From assembly GCA_013146195.2 (NCBI GenBank), contig CM028381.1, positions 100,725,002 to 100,789,001 of the forward strand: a DNA stretch of 64,000 bases, in the 5' to 3' direction. Below are positions 22,215-33,851 of the stretch, piece after piece. Position 1 is the first letter of the stretch; each line of letters begins with the position of its first letter. The notes beneath the pieces were generated by a model that did no database searches, was not told where the DNA came from, and saw only the letters and a list, made by a program, of their open reading frames with translations. A program made the position numbers and the translations under genes. The stretch is from Codonopsis lanceolata (taxonomy: Eukaryota; Streptophyta; Magnoliopsida; Asterales; Campanulaceae).

Positions 22215-25092
22215 TCATTTAGACCACCTCTCGATCCTCGCTGTACGCAGCCGAAGCTCGTCACTTTGATAAGGGACCAAGACATGGCCTTGGCGAACAA
22301 ACGAGCCAGAGAAGGGCTCAAGCCCCCAGTCGACTAGCTCCCCCATCGGTACGCCGTAAGCTGCTGCACATCGAAGAATGTGGCGAGAACCCTTAGTATA
22401 GTATGGCACCAATTCTTCGAGAAAATCCTCGCCGTCCTTATAATCTTGCACAGCAGCCACCCGAGCTGCCTCCAGTTGAGCACCGAACCCCACTACTTGG
22501 GCTGCAGCAGCCTCGCTCCTTTACCGCGGTCTCCCTCTCCTCACAAGAAAGTTTCTGGCTGGTCCCTTCGGCCTCCTTCAGAAGCTCGTCAACTCGACCG
22601 GAAAGCTTATTCCGCTGGCCCTTCATCTCGTCCAAAAGTTTTAAAGCCTCATTCAATTTCCCGGAAACTTCGTTCAGCTTCTCGGATTTCTGTTTATTGT
22701 CGCCTTCCAGGGACGCGACCTTAGCCTTCAAAAGGTTCATATCATCTTCGTGAGATCGGGCTTCTCGGCGCAGCTTCTTCTCGCTATTAGTTGTTCGGCC
22801 AAGACGAGTTGACAGCGACTTCACCACGGCGCAAGCCTACAAACAAGAAAATCGACTAGTCATCAAAATCTGAAACAAAGATAAAACGGGTCGAAAATAT
22901 AAAGTATATAACAATGTACCTCGCCAGTTATCAGGCCAAAACGACCTAGCAGCTGCGCCGAGCTGAGCGAGTCCATAACACCAACTAAATCCTTGGGCGC
23001 AGCTCGAGCAACCACCCCTTGACCCAAGGTCGCCGTGATATCGTCGCGAGCAGTAAAGTCGAAGTTGCCGAGAGGAGCAACATCGGCAATGCACTTAGCC
23101 CATTCCTTGGCCACCTCTTGGTTGGTCGGCAACTCGAAGTTCTCACTCAGCCAAGGCAATCCAACTTCCTCGTAGGTTGGCGAGCTTTCCTCGGCCACCG
23201 ACTTGCCCTTGCTCGCCGGAGAGGCCTGACCAACACCTCCTACTTCTTCATTCTCTTCGTCGACCAAAGCCAGTCTCTTTCGCTTACCCGACTTGGCTTT
23301 CCGAGGAGACGGATCAACAGCAGGCTCGGCAGCAACGATCGGATCTTTAGGGAGCACAGCCGGGGGTGGAGGAGTCGAGGATATGGTGAGGGGAACAGCC
23401 TTCTTCGATCCTACTCCCCGAGATGAAGCGGGAACAGCCTTCGTGGCTTTGGGGATAGGAGCAGCCACCCCTTCGGTTAAAGGCACGGTCGGCAAATTGT
23501 AGCCGGTCCGCATGTCAGAGGCAGCAGTCTCCAGCACGGCACGACGATCAACAGCTGCATCTTTGCGGCTCCTCGTCAGACCCATTCGGGCATCAAGACT
23601 CCTCATCGCTGAAAAACAAAAGTTTGAAGTCAGGAACAAGCAAAAAGAGGAAGAATAAGCAAGGAAATAATTAAAAAAGAAGGTATTCACGGTGATCTGG
23701 GCAAGGCTGCTCGGCCTTCATATTTCGACAAGAAAGGCAGTCCTTCTTGAAGACCAAGTTCTTGTGCACCAGCCAGCCCGGATAAGTGCTAATCACAGGC
23801 ATGGCACATCGGGGTCGCAGGTCTTTCATGGCCTTGCTAGATATCCCCACCAGACTGAGCAATTCTTCATTGGTACAAATCGAGCTCCACTTGAACACGA
23901 GCGGGTTCTCGCCCCGTGCACCCAGAAAACCCTCTAATGCCTCCTTGGCCTCCTCCTCATACTCGGTCAATGAGGAAGTGGAGGACAGTGATTTCACAGA
24001 CTCTACAGCATCGCGAGGAGTGGGGAAATTCCACCCTCGTCGACTCTCTACAACAACGACCTTATCAGCCCAATGCCCTGTTTTCCTAGGAGGACGAACG
24101 AATAAGTTGACCCCGTTGTTGTGGTGTTTGCACTGAAGACGACCAAGGGACATAGTCACAGCGAAATAATTCTTGAAGAGAGGAAGGGTAGGCTCGAATC
24201 CGAGCACGCGCAGACAAGCAATGAAGCTGATTAGGTACCTCACCAGATTGAGGGATAGATCCAAGGGATGAGCCCCGGCCTCGTCTAACAACTCGCATAT
24301 GAAGGGGTCTAAAGGCAGCCGGAGCCCCGCCTCAAAGAATGAAGTATAAAACCCGACACCACTCCGGAGAAGCCTCAGCTCGGGCAAAGACAAGCGTATA
24401 TCAGGGGCGTACCCCCAGAAATCATCGGGACTGTGATTAAACTGACTGCTCCAAGCCTCTACATCCTCAGGGTCAATATGGTTGCACCACCCCCTTAACC
24501 ACCTGCCCTCGGTCTTGCCGCCCTCCTCGGCGGAATCCTCGCTTATTCTGGTTTTCCCAGCTCGGGTTTTCTTGCTCGTCTTACTCACCCGATCATCTAC
24601 CTCGGGTGCCGACGAGGAGCCAACAGCATCCTTCTTTCTTTTTCTCTTCGCCAACTCTATGTTTTGCTCCATTATACGCTGCGCCTCGAACTCGCTGTAA
24701 AAGATTTGGTAAAGGTCAAAATATGCTTGCTCCCTCGACTCACAGAGATGCATCTGAGTCCCAAGAGGTCGGTCCTCGATTCTCCAGGACTCGTCCTCGC
24801 GTGTGGGAAGTCCCTCTAATTTGTAACCAGCGGCCAATAATAGCCTCTCCGCTTCGCTGGGAAGGACAGCTTCCCAATTTCCATCGATCTGCTTATATAC
24901 CCGAGAAAGGGTAGGGGACCGAGCATAAATCACCCCGGGATTAGCTCTTTTAGTCCTCATAGCTGAAGAAAGGGCCGAGGGAGAGGGGATCCTAGGGGAA
25001 GACGATGAAGAAGACGAAGAACAAGTCTTATATGCTTTGTTTGAAGAGGAATGGTCAGGGGTATGGTGCGAGGACTCCGACCCAGAACTCAT
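22215..25092 (-). CDS. Reverse-strand extra gene of the Tat element (putative gypsy-type transposon protein)
   Basis: A 473-codon open frame begins at ATG 25092 on the minus strand. It starts with a Ser-rich tract (SSSSSSSS) and later carries a domain resembling the 'putative gypsy type transposon' family (PF04195): LPELRLLRSGVGFYTSFFE, then PLDPFICELLDEAG, LDLSLNLVRYLISF and GFEPTLPLFKNYF, at about residues 225-310. Further frames on the same strand (23690-22863, 22827-22438, 22493-22215) look like later exons: a Pro/Ala/Lys-rich linker, a heptad-like coiled coil (KVASLEGDNKQKSEKLNEVS) and a C-terminal block with FLEELVPYYTKGSRHILR. The exon joins were not proven. Such antisense genes occur in other Tat elements; their function is unknown. 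Confidence 0.65.
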
Positions 25093-25853
25093 AAATATCG
25101 CGACAAAGATAAATTAAAGATGAGCTTTGAACAAACAGGGAAGGTACCTTGAGTGTATGAAGACGAGGCAGGCGGGAGCGGAAAAGGAAGGGCAAAAACC
25201 TGAAAGGGAAACCCGCCGGCGTAAGAAACAGAATCTAACCGGCCGAGAGAAAGAACAACGGGATAAAACCCGCCACTACAGAAGGGACCGTAAACAAATG
25301 GAGAATAAGCGGAAGAAGAAAACGGACCTAAGACCACTTTGAAAGGAGAACGGCGACGGATGAAGGGATCAACCTAAGAAAGGAATGTCGCCTGAAAATC
25401 GTTTGAGCGGGAAAAGACCAGAGAAATAAGCAGAAGTGTGGAGAAGAGGCCAGGGTTTTTCATTTTATACGATCCACGAACGAACGGGTCAACCCGGCAA
25501 CGGGCACGCGGACCCTATCCCGCCAATGGACGACCAACACGTGGCCACAGTAACCGAAACGACGTCGCCGAAATTAGGGAATAACGGCGCCGCCACTTCA
25601 AGAAATTAAATGAAAGTCGGCTTTATGACGCTTCGGGAAACACGCCATTAATGAGACGTGACCCCAACCGACGCCCCCAATCCGACCATCAAGACGAGCT
25701 CGTCCTGAGGGACTAGTTGAAACCCGTCCTCGGCTCATCCCCAAAACTAAAGCAGAGAGTATGATCGGCATATGAGATCCCAACCAAGGACAAATCAAAT
25801 TATACTTTCCAAGCTTGGGATGAATCTTCGCACTCGGAAAGTCGGGGCAAGCA

Positions 25854-26689
25854 AGGGACTCAACCACTCGCCTCCACGTGGCGGCACACGTGGGCTGTTG
25901 AACAACGACACCTGCCACTACGCCGATGTGGCACGGCGACCATCCTCGACCCGAGCACCACCAGCCGACCAAACTAAGTCCAAGCGAGAATTATGTTAGA
26001 CTAGTCAATTGTCACTGTGCGAAGTTCTACGTGGTCGGTCCTCGACCCTAGCCGACCACCAAGAGAAAGCAGGACCTAAGTCCCAAATGACCTAAGGGAA
26101 GAAACGCCATCATAGTACAAAAGTACGCCGATGGCCCCATTCGATTGGAGAAACACCAACGCGCTCTGCGCCCGCCGCCTCCACCGACAGCTTGACACGC
26201 TTGATACTCGACAAACCCGAAAAAAGAGAACTAATGAGAGCCAGCCACCTCGGCCGACCAACGATCCTCGCCTCCAACGTGTCGCCTCTTGCTTGTCGGC
26301 AAGCCGCAGAGGAGTATAAAAAGGAAGGTAACCAACTTCACAAGGTATGATATCTGTGCTTACACTTGGTCTACTCTCTACCCCGAGCTATAAACCGCAT
26401 ACGATTATTAAGGGTGATCAGTGGTACGCCAGTGCTGTTCACTCCATTGTTATCCCCCAAGATCGACTCTCACGCCGGAGGGCTTTAGCTGGGATAACCT
26501 CCCAGCTCCCTGACCGGTGTTTTTCCTCTTATTTACAGGGCCTCACTTAAGAAGACAGGGGAGGCGATTGGGAAACCAGTAGTAGCAGCAGCCAGATATC
26601 CACCTCACCACTCCAACATAGACAACCTTCATCTAGACCAGTCCTACGTGTACTCCACGTGTAGTCACCCACATTTTGGCGTGATCAGA
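25854..26689 (+). repeat. 3' LTR of the Tat-type element
   Basis: Starts AGGGACTCAACCACTCGCC after the purine-rich tract GGAAAGTCGGGGCAAGCA and ends at TGATCAGA. It matches the 5' LTR throughout, with frequent small deletions relative to it. Confidence 0.85.
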
Positions 26690-26869
26690 CGTGAATTCAA
26701 TCATTAAATCAGAATTAAAATTTTATTTTGCTCCTTTAAATAAATAATTATTTCTTTTATATGATATTAAAAATCCAAAGGAGTCCAAATAAAAAAATGA
26801 CATTGTCTTCTTTTTCTGGGCTGACCCAGTTGAATGCCCTCTCTTTGATCACAATATTTCCTCGACACT

Positions 26870-27133
26870 CTCACTCCTCTCAACAAAAGCGATTTTTGTT
26901 CTGGAAAATAGAATTGAAGTAAGCGTCCATGGGAACACAATCATAGAACATCTCCTTCTGGTGATAGAGAAGGTGTATGTGCAGAGATAATTGGCAAAGT
27001 CGACGACTTTACCCACGGTGGCTCCGCCTCCACCTCCGACTCCATTGCTACGGCTACCGGTAACACAGTTCGCCGAGCTCCCCATGTTAGTCTGTCTGAT
27101 GTAGCATCTATTGGTGATTCTTGACATCTTCAT
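26870..27133 (-). pseudogene. Protein arginine methyltransferase PRMT10-like 5' fragment
   Basis: The minus strand from ATG 27085 (an upstream in-frame ATG lies at 27133) encodes a Gly-rich start and VVDFANYLCTYTF. The first frame then diverges. Shifting one base near 26970 restores the match (LYHQKEMFYDCVPMDAYFNS, then IFQNKNRF), ending in TGA at 26880-26882. This is the entry to the methyltransferase domain of plant PRMT10. The SAM-binding motif (expected VLDVGTGSG) is absent, so the fragment is inactive. It lies just outside the gypsy 3' LTR and no flanking element ends were found. Confidence 0.75.
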
Positions 27134-29570
27134 ATATAATGATTGTTTTCGGTTTCTTTAATTGAACGACGAAAAAAAAAGGTTATAAAACAACGGCTGT
27201 TGGATCTGGAAATAAATAAGATGAACGCTGCTAGCTATTGAGGTTATGAAACCAGCAAGTGAGTGTCATTGGGATATGGACGTGAAGAAGACGTAGGCAA
27301 CCAAAGAAGATCTCGAGGTTGAGGATATGAAAGAATTGTGATAATTTAGGAATTAGGTACGCAAAATTAAAGTTAATACGATATATTATGGAAGAGTAGA
27401 TTTAGATCAAGCGTGATGAGGCATTTAAAGCGTAGCGTTTTTAAAACACAAATTTTTTCTTTTAAACACGTTTTGGAAACTATTTCAAAACGTTATTTTC
27501 ATAAATAAAATAGTTGTAAAAATAATGGTTTTACCCTTTTATAAACAATATATTGCTTTTAATTTCATGCATATGACTTTAAATATATAGTAATGGAAGT
27601 ATTTGTTTGAATTTTCTTAACCATTTTTTATAATAAAATCTCATCTCTTTATTAATTTGGATTTTTAATTAATGGTAATTATCAAAAGTAACTAGTACAT
27701 GACCTTTTTTTTCATTGAGAATTAAAAAATAATAATGATACTTGAAAATCATAATGATAAGCATTGGAACATTTAGTAAGTTCCCCCCCCCCCCACCCCT
27801 CAATATGCTATATACGAAGTAATAAAAACATCTTCTTTCTTTCTTCTCTCCACCCTCGTCACTCATCCGTTCATTTTCAAACTACAATTGCCAAAAAACA
27901 CTTGTCTTCCTTGCCCTCATCATGATACCTCGCTTATATCTCTTCTGTTGTCCATTATCCTATCCCCACTCACAGCCATGGAAACTATTCAAAATTTGAG
28001 ACCCTTCAACCTGTTCATCTCATTTTTCTGGGTTTGCCCACTAGGTATTAATTTTGGTTCATCCTCTCTCCATACTCGAATTTCATCTCTCACTCTCTCT
28101 CAAATTTCAATTGAAAGAATGCTAATTAACCAAATTATTTTCGTTTTGTTTCCACATCCGAGAATAAATTTCACATCTAATATTATATTTATTTGTTATT
28201 TTGGTTGAGGGCAAATCTCCAGTGAGTTGTTGGATGTGCGGGAAGAAGGTGGAGGGAGGAAAGAAACAAAGGAAAATGAAGGAAATAACTAGGGTACCTT
28301 GCAACACTGAGAGGATGAGCGTTTTATTTTTCAGCGATTAGAAAAAAAGCTAGCTTGGATAGCGGTGTAAAAACACTTCCGTTTTTAAAATGGAGTGTTT
28401 CATAACGGAGCATTGCCGCAAAATTCTTTGCGTTTTACACCACGTTTTGGTGCGTTTTGACCCAAAACGTGGTACCAAAGGCAATATGATATATTATGAA
28501 TGTATGTCTAAACGACAGATTTAAGAGAGTATATATAAGTTACAAAGTAAAGATCTAAAAGAAAAGGAAAACACGAAGCATAATCATGTTAGAAGAATGA
28601 TAAGAGAATTAACTAATTAACTTAACTAATTTTATATTAAAGCTCACATAAACTAATATGTAAAATATATAACCAACTATTGCATTCTCAACAAAATGCA
28701 ACCAAATCTAATCGCGCCCGATGACGACGAACATCGCCCTCTTTCGTCTGCAAGATCCACCATCTTCTCTACCAGATCTGCAGTCAAGACCATTGGATTT
28801 GTCGTCAGCAACATCAATGCCGCCATATTAATTTCCAAAGCTAAGAAAATTGAGAAATTATAGTGAATAAATTAGAACAAAAAACTTGGTTCTCAGTTGT
28901 GTTCGTATAATTTTCTTATAAAAAATTGTGAATGTTGGAAAAGGGATGAGGAATTGAATGCCATGTCTCCATAGATCAAAAGTATAAATAGCCAAGAATC
29001 TAGTCCCACAGGATTGAATTGCTTCTGCTGTTTGATAAGAAGACTGGTGCTTTATTCTTTTAGGTTCTGAAATTAAGGCGGCCACTTACTTGATGATTAT
29101 TTTGAATATATATATATTCCTGTCTAAAGCATTCAACTGGTCAGCCTAGAGAGAGGATAATGCAATTTTTTCACTCTGACCCCTTTAAGTTTTTAATATC
29201 ACACAAAAGAAACAATTATTAATTCAAAGGGATAAAATAAAATTTTAATTATGATTTAATGACTGAATTAACGTCTGTTTAAAAGATAGACTCATTTGCA
29301 GCGTAGCACTTGTACAATAACAAGAATGAAAATTTCAAATTATTGGTGATCGCATTGTAAATTTTTGAAAAATTAGATCGACAAAAATAAATCTTATAAA
29401 AACCGATGAATATATATTGTAAAGTATTAAAAACAAGTGACAAAATCCATGACATATAACTTCACGTCTTCCACGAGTTCTTCTACCTTAATTTGTCTCT
29501 TTTTAATTAATCACCTAGTATTTCTTTAGCTTCATTCTCTTTACTCTCTTTATACGCTTTCACCCAACCA
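27134..29570. other. AT-rich intergenic spacer, no gene recognised
   Basis: Contains a C-run at about 27783-27795 and a pyrimidine-rich block to 27860. Near 28370-28470 there is an imperfect dyad built from GCGTTTT and AAAACG motifs that could be a decayed MITE. GATATATTATG occurs at about 27380 and again at about 28488. A short open stretch at 28695-28860 (starting NLIAPDDDEHRPL on the plus strand) looks gene-like but was not identified. Confidence 0.45.
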
Positions 29571-29579
29571 TTCATGTTT

Positions 29580-29859
29580 CAAAAGTCCTATGATAATGGA
29601 TATAAAAATAACATTAAAAATGTTATTTTTATCTTAAAAGTGTCACTTTACATCTTTAATAAATTTTTTTAAATGTCATTTTTTGGCATTAATGTGTCAC
29701 TTTTGTTTTGAAAAGTATCACTTTGCATTAAAAAAAACTGTCATTTTTAGTTTTAAAAGTGTCACTTTATAGAATTAAAAGTACTACATTTTAGCATTAA
29801 ATTAAATGTGTCACTTTTAACCTTTTATTTTTTTTATTATTTTAATCTTGAAAGATTAC

Positions 29860-29936
<77 letters not shown>

Positions 29937-30390
29937 ACATTTGGTGTGACTCGAACAAATTGTGCCTCTGGTGAGGTTTTGAACACCTGACCTCTCGATT
30001 GAAAGTAGTTAAGTACCATGGTGCCTCTGGTAGGGCTTGAACACTCGACTTCTCCGTTAAGATTAGTGACCAGCTAAATGAGGTTTTTGGGTAAGACTTG
30101 AACAACAACGGTGTCTCTGAAGAAGATTGAACATCCGACATCTCTATTTAAAGTAGTAAAGTCCCATTATAAATAAAAAACTGTCATTGTTAGACTTGAG
30201 AGTGTCATTTTTTAGCATTCAATATGTCTCTTTTTAACATTATAAAAGTGTTATTTTATGTCATAGAAATATTACTTTGTATTTTAATGAATTTTTTTCA
30301 TTTTTTTCCTTCAAAGTGTCACTTTTGACCTTAATAAGTGTTATTTTTTACCCTTAAATGTTTCACTTTTAAACATAAAGTGAATCTATT
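29580..30390. repeat. Low-complexity block of TGTCACTTTT repeats with a (TA)n core
   Basis: The motif GTGTCACTTT or close variants recurs more than ten times. A (TA)n microsatellite of about 34 units fills 29864-29932. Inside lie three degenerate copies (about 29958-30013, 30019-30077, 30110-30165) of a 55-60-bp unit with a GTGCCTCTGGT-like start and TTGAACAC-CGACnTCTC centre. Confidence 0.75.
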
Positions 30391-30399
30391 TTGAATTTA

Positions 30400-30760
30400 A
30401 CATACAAACACAATAAAGAAGAAGAAAAAAAAACTATAACAACAATAACAAGAGAATTGAAATTTTTATTGACGGAACTAATCTCACCTTGGTCTTCTCC
30501 TCTTTTTGTCTAATTTCTTTGAACATTAAAAGATGAAGAAGGAAGAGACCGAGAAGTTACGGTGGTGAAGACACAATTGTGTAGTAACCACCGTTCTTCT
30601 TCACAATTTAACTTCTCATTTTCATTCATCTTCATGCATAACCACCACACTTTTCTTGTCGTCATCGAGGGGACGAACTCGATGATGAGGGAGAAGAAGA
30701 AGAAATTTACATCATTTTTATAAGTGGGCATTATTTGAACAATTTAGTGAAAGTGGATTT
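30400..30760. repeat. Left copy of a dispersed direct repeat (partner at 34205-34480)
   Basis: Shares ordered blocks with 34205-34480: CACAATAAAGAAGAAGAA, the GTGATGAAGATACA-like region, CATAACCACCACnCTTTT, and a closing GACTTTTTCGGTTGAAAAAA-like block. The two copies flank about 3.4 kb holding a LINE fragment, tandem repeats and a Mutator-like element. Confidence 0.65.
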
Positions 30761-30841
30761 TTTCGGTTGAAAAAAAAAAGGTACAATAACGGTTAGATAT
30801 TTGAGAAAGTAAATCGGTCTGTAATTTACCAAAAAAAAAGG

Positions 30842-31908
30842 GGTTTTTTTTTTTTTGATAAGTAAAGTATAGTATAATAAACAAGCGTCAAATGAGGTAA
30901 CTTGTCTTTGTACACTGGAGGTATACAAGATCAATAATAAACTAAACAAAAGAATTGTCAATGCTATTTACAAAAATGATCTTCTGAGTTAGGATCAACT
31001 ATAGAGCACCAGAAGCACAAAGACAGAAGAAAGTTCTTAATTCCATTGATATCTAATTCGACATTCTCAAAAGCCCTTATGTTCCTTTCTTTCCAAGATG
31101 GTCCACCAAACTGTTGCAGGAGCGTAGTCCCATAATACATTCTTCCTCCTCCTTTTGAATAACGACCATCCTCGAAACCTTAATAACAGATCTGAGCATA
31201 GCCCAAGAAACACCAGCAGATAGGAAAACGAAAATCCATAACTCCCTCATAATTGAGCAATGCAAGAGCAGGTGGTTCACATTTTCTTCCTCATTCTTAT
31301 ACATATAACACCGATTGACGTCAATCATGCCACGAGATCTCAAATTCTCCCCAATCAAAATAGCTCCCCTAGCATGCCTCCCAAACAAAAAAAGCCACCC
31401 TGCTAGGGATTTTAGCTTTCCGTATTTCCTTCCTTGGGAACGAGATTCTACCTCTACCTTTACCAATCAGCTTTGAGTAAAAGGATTTAAAAGACAAAAT
31501 TTTGTTCTTAGAACCAATCCCACAAAACTTTATTTTCTCTCGAGCCTTGCCTTTTAAAACCGTGAAGCAGATCCAAAAACTGCACAGCTACTTCGATCTC
31601 CCAATCATGGAAGTTTCTGCGAAAAACAGGGCTCCATAGGTTTGCCCACCCCTCTGATTTACTAAGAGTGAACTCACCGGTTCATCCCTATTAGCTGTGA
31701 TGTTATATAATCTAGGAAGAAACAAATGCTGCAAAGTAGTATCCCCACACCAAATGTCCTTCCAGAACCCGATTTGATTTCCTAGACCAATCTCAAACTT
31801 GATGAATTTGTTGAAAGCATCCCAACCTCTCATGATTCCTTTCCAGACACAAGACCCATGAGAGGACATGACTTCATCAGGAACCTCTCAAGATTCCTTT
31901 CCAAAAAA
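30842..31908 (-). mobile_element. L1-type LINE, 3' fragment
   Basis: On the minus strand, 31869-31588 encodes the region following reverse transcriptase (GSCVWKGIMRGWDAFNKF, then WKDIWCGD). 31466-31077 encodes the RT zinc-binding domain (GRHARGAILIGENLRSRGM, CYMYKNEEENVNHLLLHC), with the Cys/His pattern of that domain. The 3' end is a T-run at 30844-30856 on the plus strand, i.e. a poly(A) tail. It is the same family as the longer LINE at 59.7-63.1 kb: the tails share TGATAAGTAA and AACAAGCGTCAAATGAGG. It interrupts a tandem repeat, with a CCAAAAAA-GGG-like stretch on both sides as a possible target duplication. Confidence 0.85.
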
Positions 31909-32480
31909 GGGTAAATTCGGGTGGTCCACCTAGAAAAGTTTTCAATTGCTACAGTACCTTATGTTTTTTTAACCGGAAAAAGTCATTTTTAGAGACGAAA
32001 AGACTACGATACCTTAATGAGTCTGAGGCGCACTACAGATCACTTACTTAAGGTGCATCGTGCTGCTTCAATTAATGCGCCACGATACATCAATTAATGC
32101 ACTGCGATGCATCAGTTTAAACTACCAAATCAAATTCGTGTACCGCGATGCAACAATTTAAGCTCCCAATTGATGCATCGCGCTGCAAATAATTATGCAT
32201 CATGGTTGGATAATTGGGAAAGTGAACCAACCTACAATTTATCCAAACAAAAAGGTAAATTCAGACGGTCCACCTAAAAAAGTTTTCAATCGCTACAGTA
32301 TCCTATGTTTTTTAACTGAAAAAAGTGACTTTTGTGGGTAAAAAGACTACAACACCCTTGAACCTGAGGCGCACTACGAATCACGTACTAAAGGTGCATC
32401 GCGCGGCTTCAATTGATACACCGCAATGCAACAATTCAAGCCCACAATTGATGCATCGCGCTACAAATATTGATATATTA
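31909..32480. repeat. Two-copy tandem repeat of about 340 bp
   Basis: GGTAAATTC-G-CGGTCCACCTA followed by AAAGTTTTCAAT-GCTACAGTA occurs at 31911 and 32263. Both copies then contain several GATGCATCGCGCTGC-like and CACCGCGATGCA-like words. A partial unit also precedes the LINE fragment at about 30790-30840. Confidence 0.75.
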
Positions 32481-33114
32481 CGCTGCAAATCATAATGAAA
32501 TCAGACCTTCATATACCTTCTTTCCAGTACACAATCAATAAATGATTCAAAATCAATACATCTTTCATGCATCCCAAATCAAAATCAATCCATCCAAATT
32601 CAAAAATGATGTTCAACACGAACAAAATTCTATTAGTTTACATACATAGAAATACAAAATACACAAGTAAATATATTTTAAAGGCAAAACACACCTTTGG
32701 GCCACTGTACTTTTTAAAAGGTTGCAATTAGGCCACTGAGACTTCAAAATTTTCGGGATGGCCAATGTACCGAAGTTATCTTGCACGTTAACCCCTTTTT
32801 TGGATGAACGTTAAGTTTGGACGTTAAGTTAGGTTAAATGCCTATTTTGCCCCTATGTTCATCTTCATCTCTCTTCATCTTCATCCTCTCAGCCATGCAA
32901 CATGCTAGCACACCGTGTTCTTCAAATTCCTTCTTAAAAAAAATCCCAGATTCAAAAAGTAGCTGGATTCAGATTGGGATCGACCTTTCTCTCTATTCTT
33001 TGTAGCAAACTGTAAATCCGGATTTTCATAGCAACCCAGATTTAGCTAAGCGTAGCGGATCGGGTTTCTGATCTGATTTTCATAGCAATCCGCATCTGGA
33101 TTTTCGGAGAGAGA

Positions 33115-33345
33115 ATGCCTTGCAATATCGAAAGAAACCTCAATCTCTGCTTCACAAGAATCAAATGTCCTGCTTTGCTCCCTTCCCCTCACCATGATTA
33201 TTCCACCCCTCCATTACCCATTCTCAAAAATTTCAATTCCCTCTATGACTCCTCAATAGACCACCACCCTTCCACAATTTCGATCGCCGCCTCGAATCAA
33301 ATCGAAACCGTTTCGCCCGATTTCGCCACTGTATACGCTTCCCAA
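33115..33345 (+). pseudogene. Ovate-family-protein-like 5' coding fragment, captured
   Basis: The plus-strand frame from ATG 33115 encodes a basic N-terminus (MPCNIERNLNLCFTRIKCP), a Ser/Pro linker and ISIAASNQIETVSPDFATVY followed by ASQ. The PDFATVYAS box precedes the conserved region of many OFP repressors (there followed by RFFFSSPG). The match stops at about 33345, where the antisense YlmG-like piece begins; the C-terminal OVATE domain is absent. The frame stays open further to 33825, but that part is the reverse of another gene. OFPs are plant transcriptional repressors that shape organs. The identification rests on short motifs. Confidence 0.5.
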
Positions 33346-33851
33346 CTTAGCAAAACCCTAAGCATCAAAACCCCACCGTATATTTTAAGCCACTTGTGCG
33401 TTCCGGCCGCCACAACCGTCAACGGCGTGTTCATTCGCGAATCAATTTTGGCAAAAAACAACGGACCCACTGTGCACATAACCGTATCCTGGATATTATT
33501 AATTGCGAGGAGCTCGTCGGGACTAGGGTTCGAACAAATCGATTTCAACTTGTCGGTGAAATTGGATAGTTTGTGGGCCAGAAATTTGGACACCGTTATG
33601 GTGATTGCTACGATTGTTGTGATTGTGAAAGTTGAGTCGGGGAGCGGAGAATGGATACGGTTAGGGTTGGGTGAATTTGGTGTGGAAGAGGCGAAAACCC
33701 TAGATTTGGGGGGGTTAGAGAGAGAGAGGGAAAGGGTAGTTCTAGGGATAGAGAGAGAAAGTGCGGGAGGGTTCGTGGTGGTTCGTGGAGAGAGAAATCT
33801 AGGGTTTCGGAGGGTTAGGGTCTGAGAGACCATTAGGGAAGAAGACGCCAT
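33342..33851 (-). pseudogene. YlmG2-like (YGGT family) chloroplast protein fragment, captured
   Basis: From ATG 33851 the minus strand encodes a Ser/Thr/Pro-rich, transit-peptide-like N-terminus. It then reaches GPLFFAKIDSRMNTPLTVVA, a Trp-Leu-Lys segment, IYGGVLMLRVLLSW, the first hydrophobic helix of the YGGT domain. The match stops at that Trp (33342); the rest of the domain is missing and the sequence switches to the antisense of the ovate-like piece. The break after LLSW may be an exon end or the capture junction. YlmG proteins act in plastid nucleoid or membrane organisation. It lies inside the 32683-34191 element. Confidence 0.7.

Larger units (their letters stand above)
17005..26689 (+). 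mobile_element. Ty3/gypsy Tat-type LTR retrotransposon, internally deleted
   Basis: Two direct LTRs of about 839 and 836 bp (17005-17843 and 25854-26689) bound an 8-kb internal region in the order gag remnant, reverse transcriptase, RNase H, a second archaeal-type RNase H, integrase, then an extra gene on the opposite strand. A dual RNase H plus a reverse-strand 3' gene is characteristic of the Tat lineage. The 5-mer CGTGA lies directly outside each LTR (17000-17004 and 26690-26694), supporting these limits even though the ends are not the canonical TG/CA. gag and the protease region are largely deleted and pol has many frameshifts, so the copy is not autonomous. Confidence 0.85.

Noticed and set aside
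27380..28498. A transposon bounded by GATATATTATG direct repeats
   Set aside because: The two words match, but the sequences just inside are not inverted repeats of each other, so the ends are not supported.
29808..30141. Open frames with long Tyr-Ile repeats
   Set aside because: They are translations of the (TA)n microsatellite.
33345..33825. Extension of the plus-strand frame beyond the ovate-like part
   Set aside because: This part is the reverse strand of the YlmG-like piece and has no similarity of its own.
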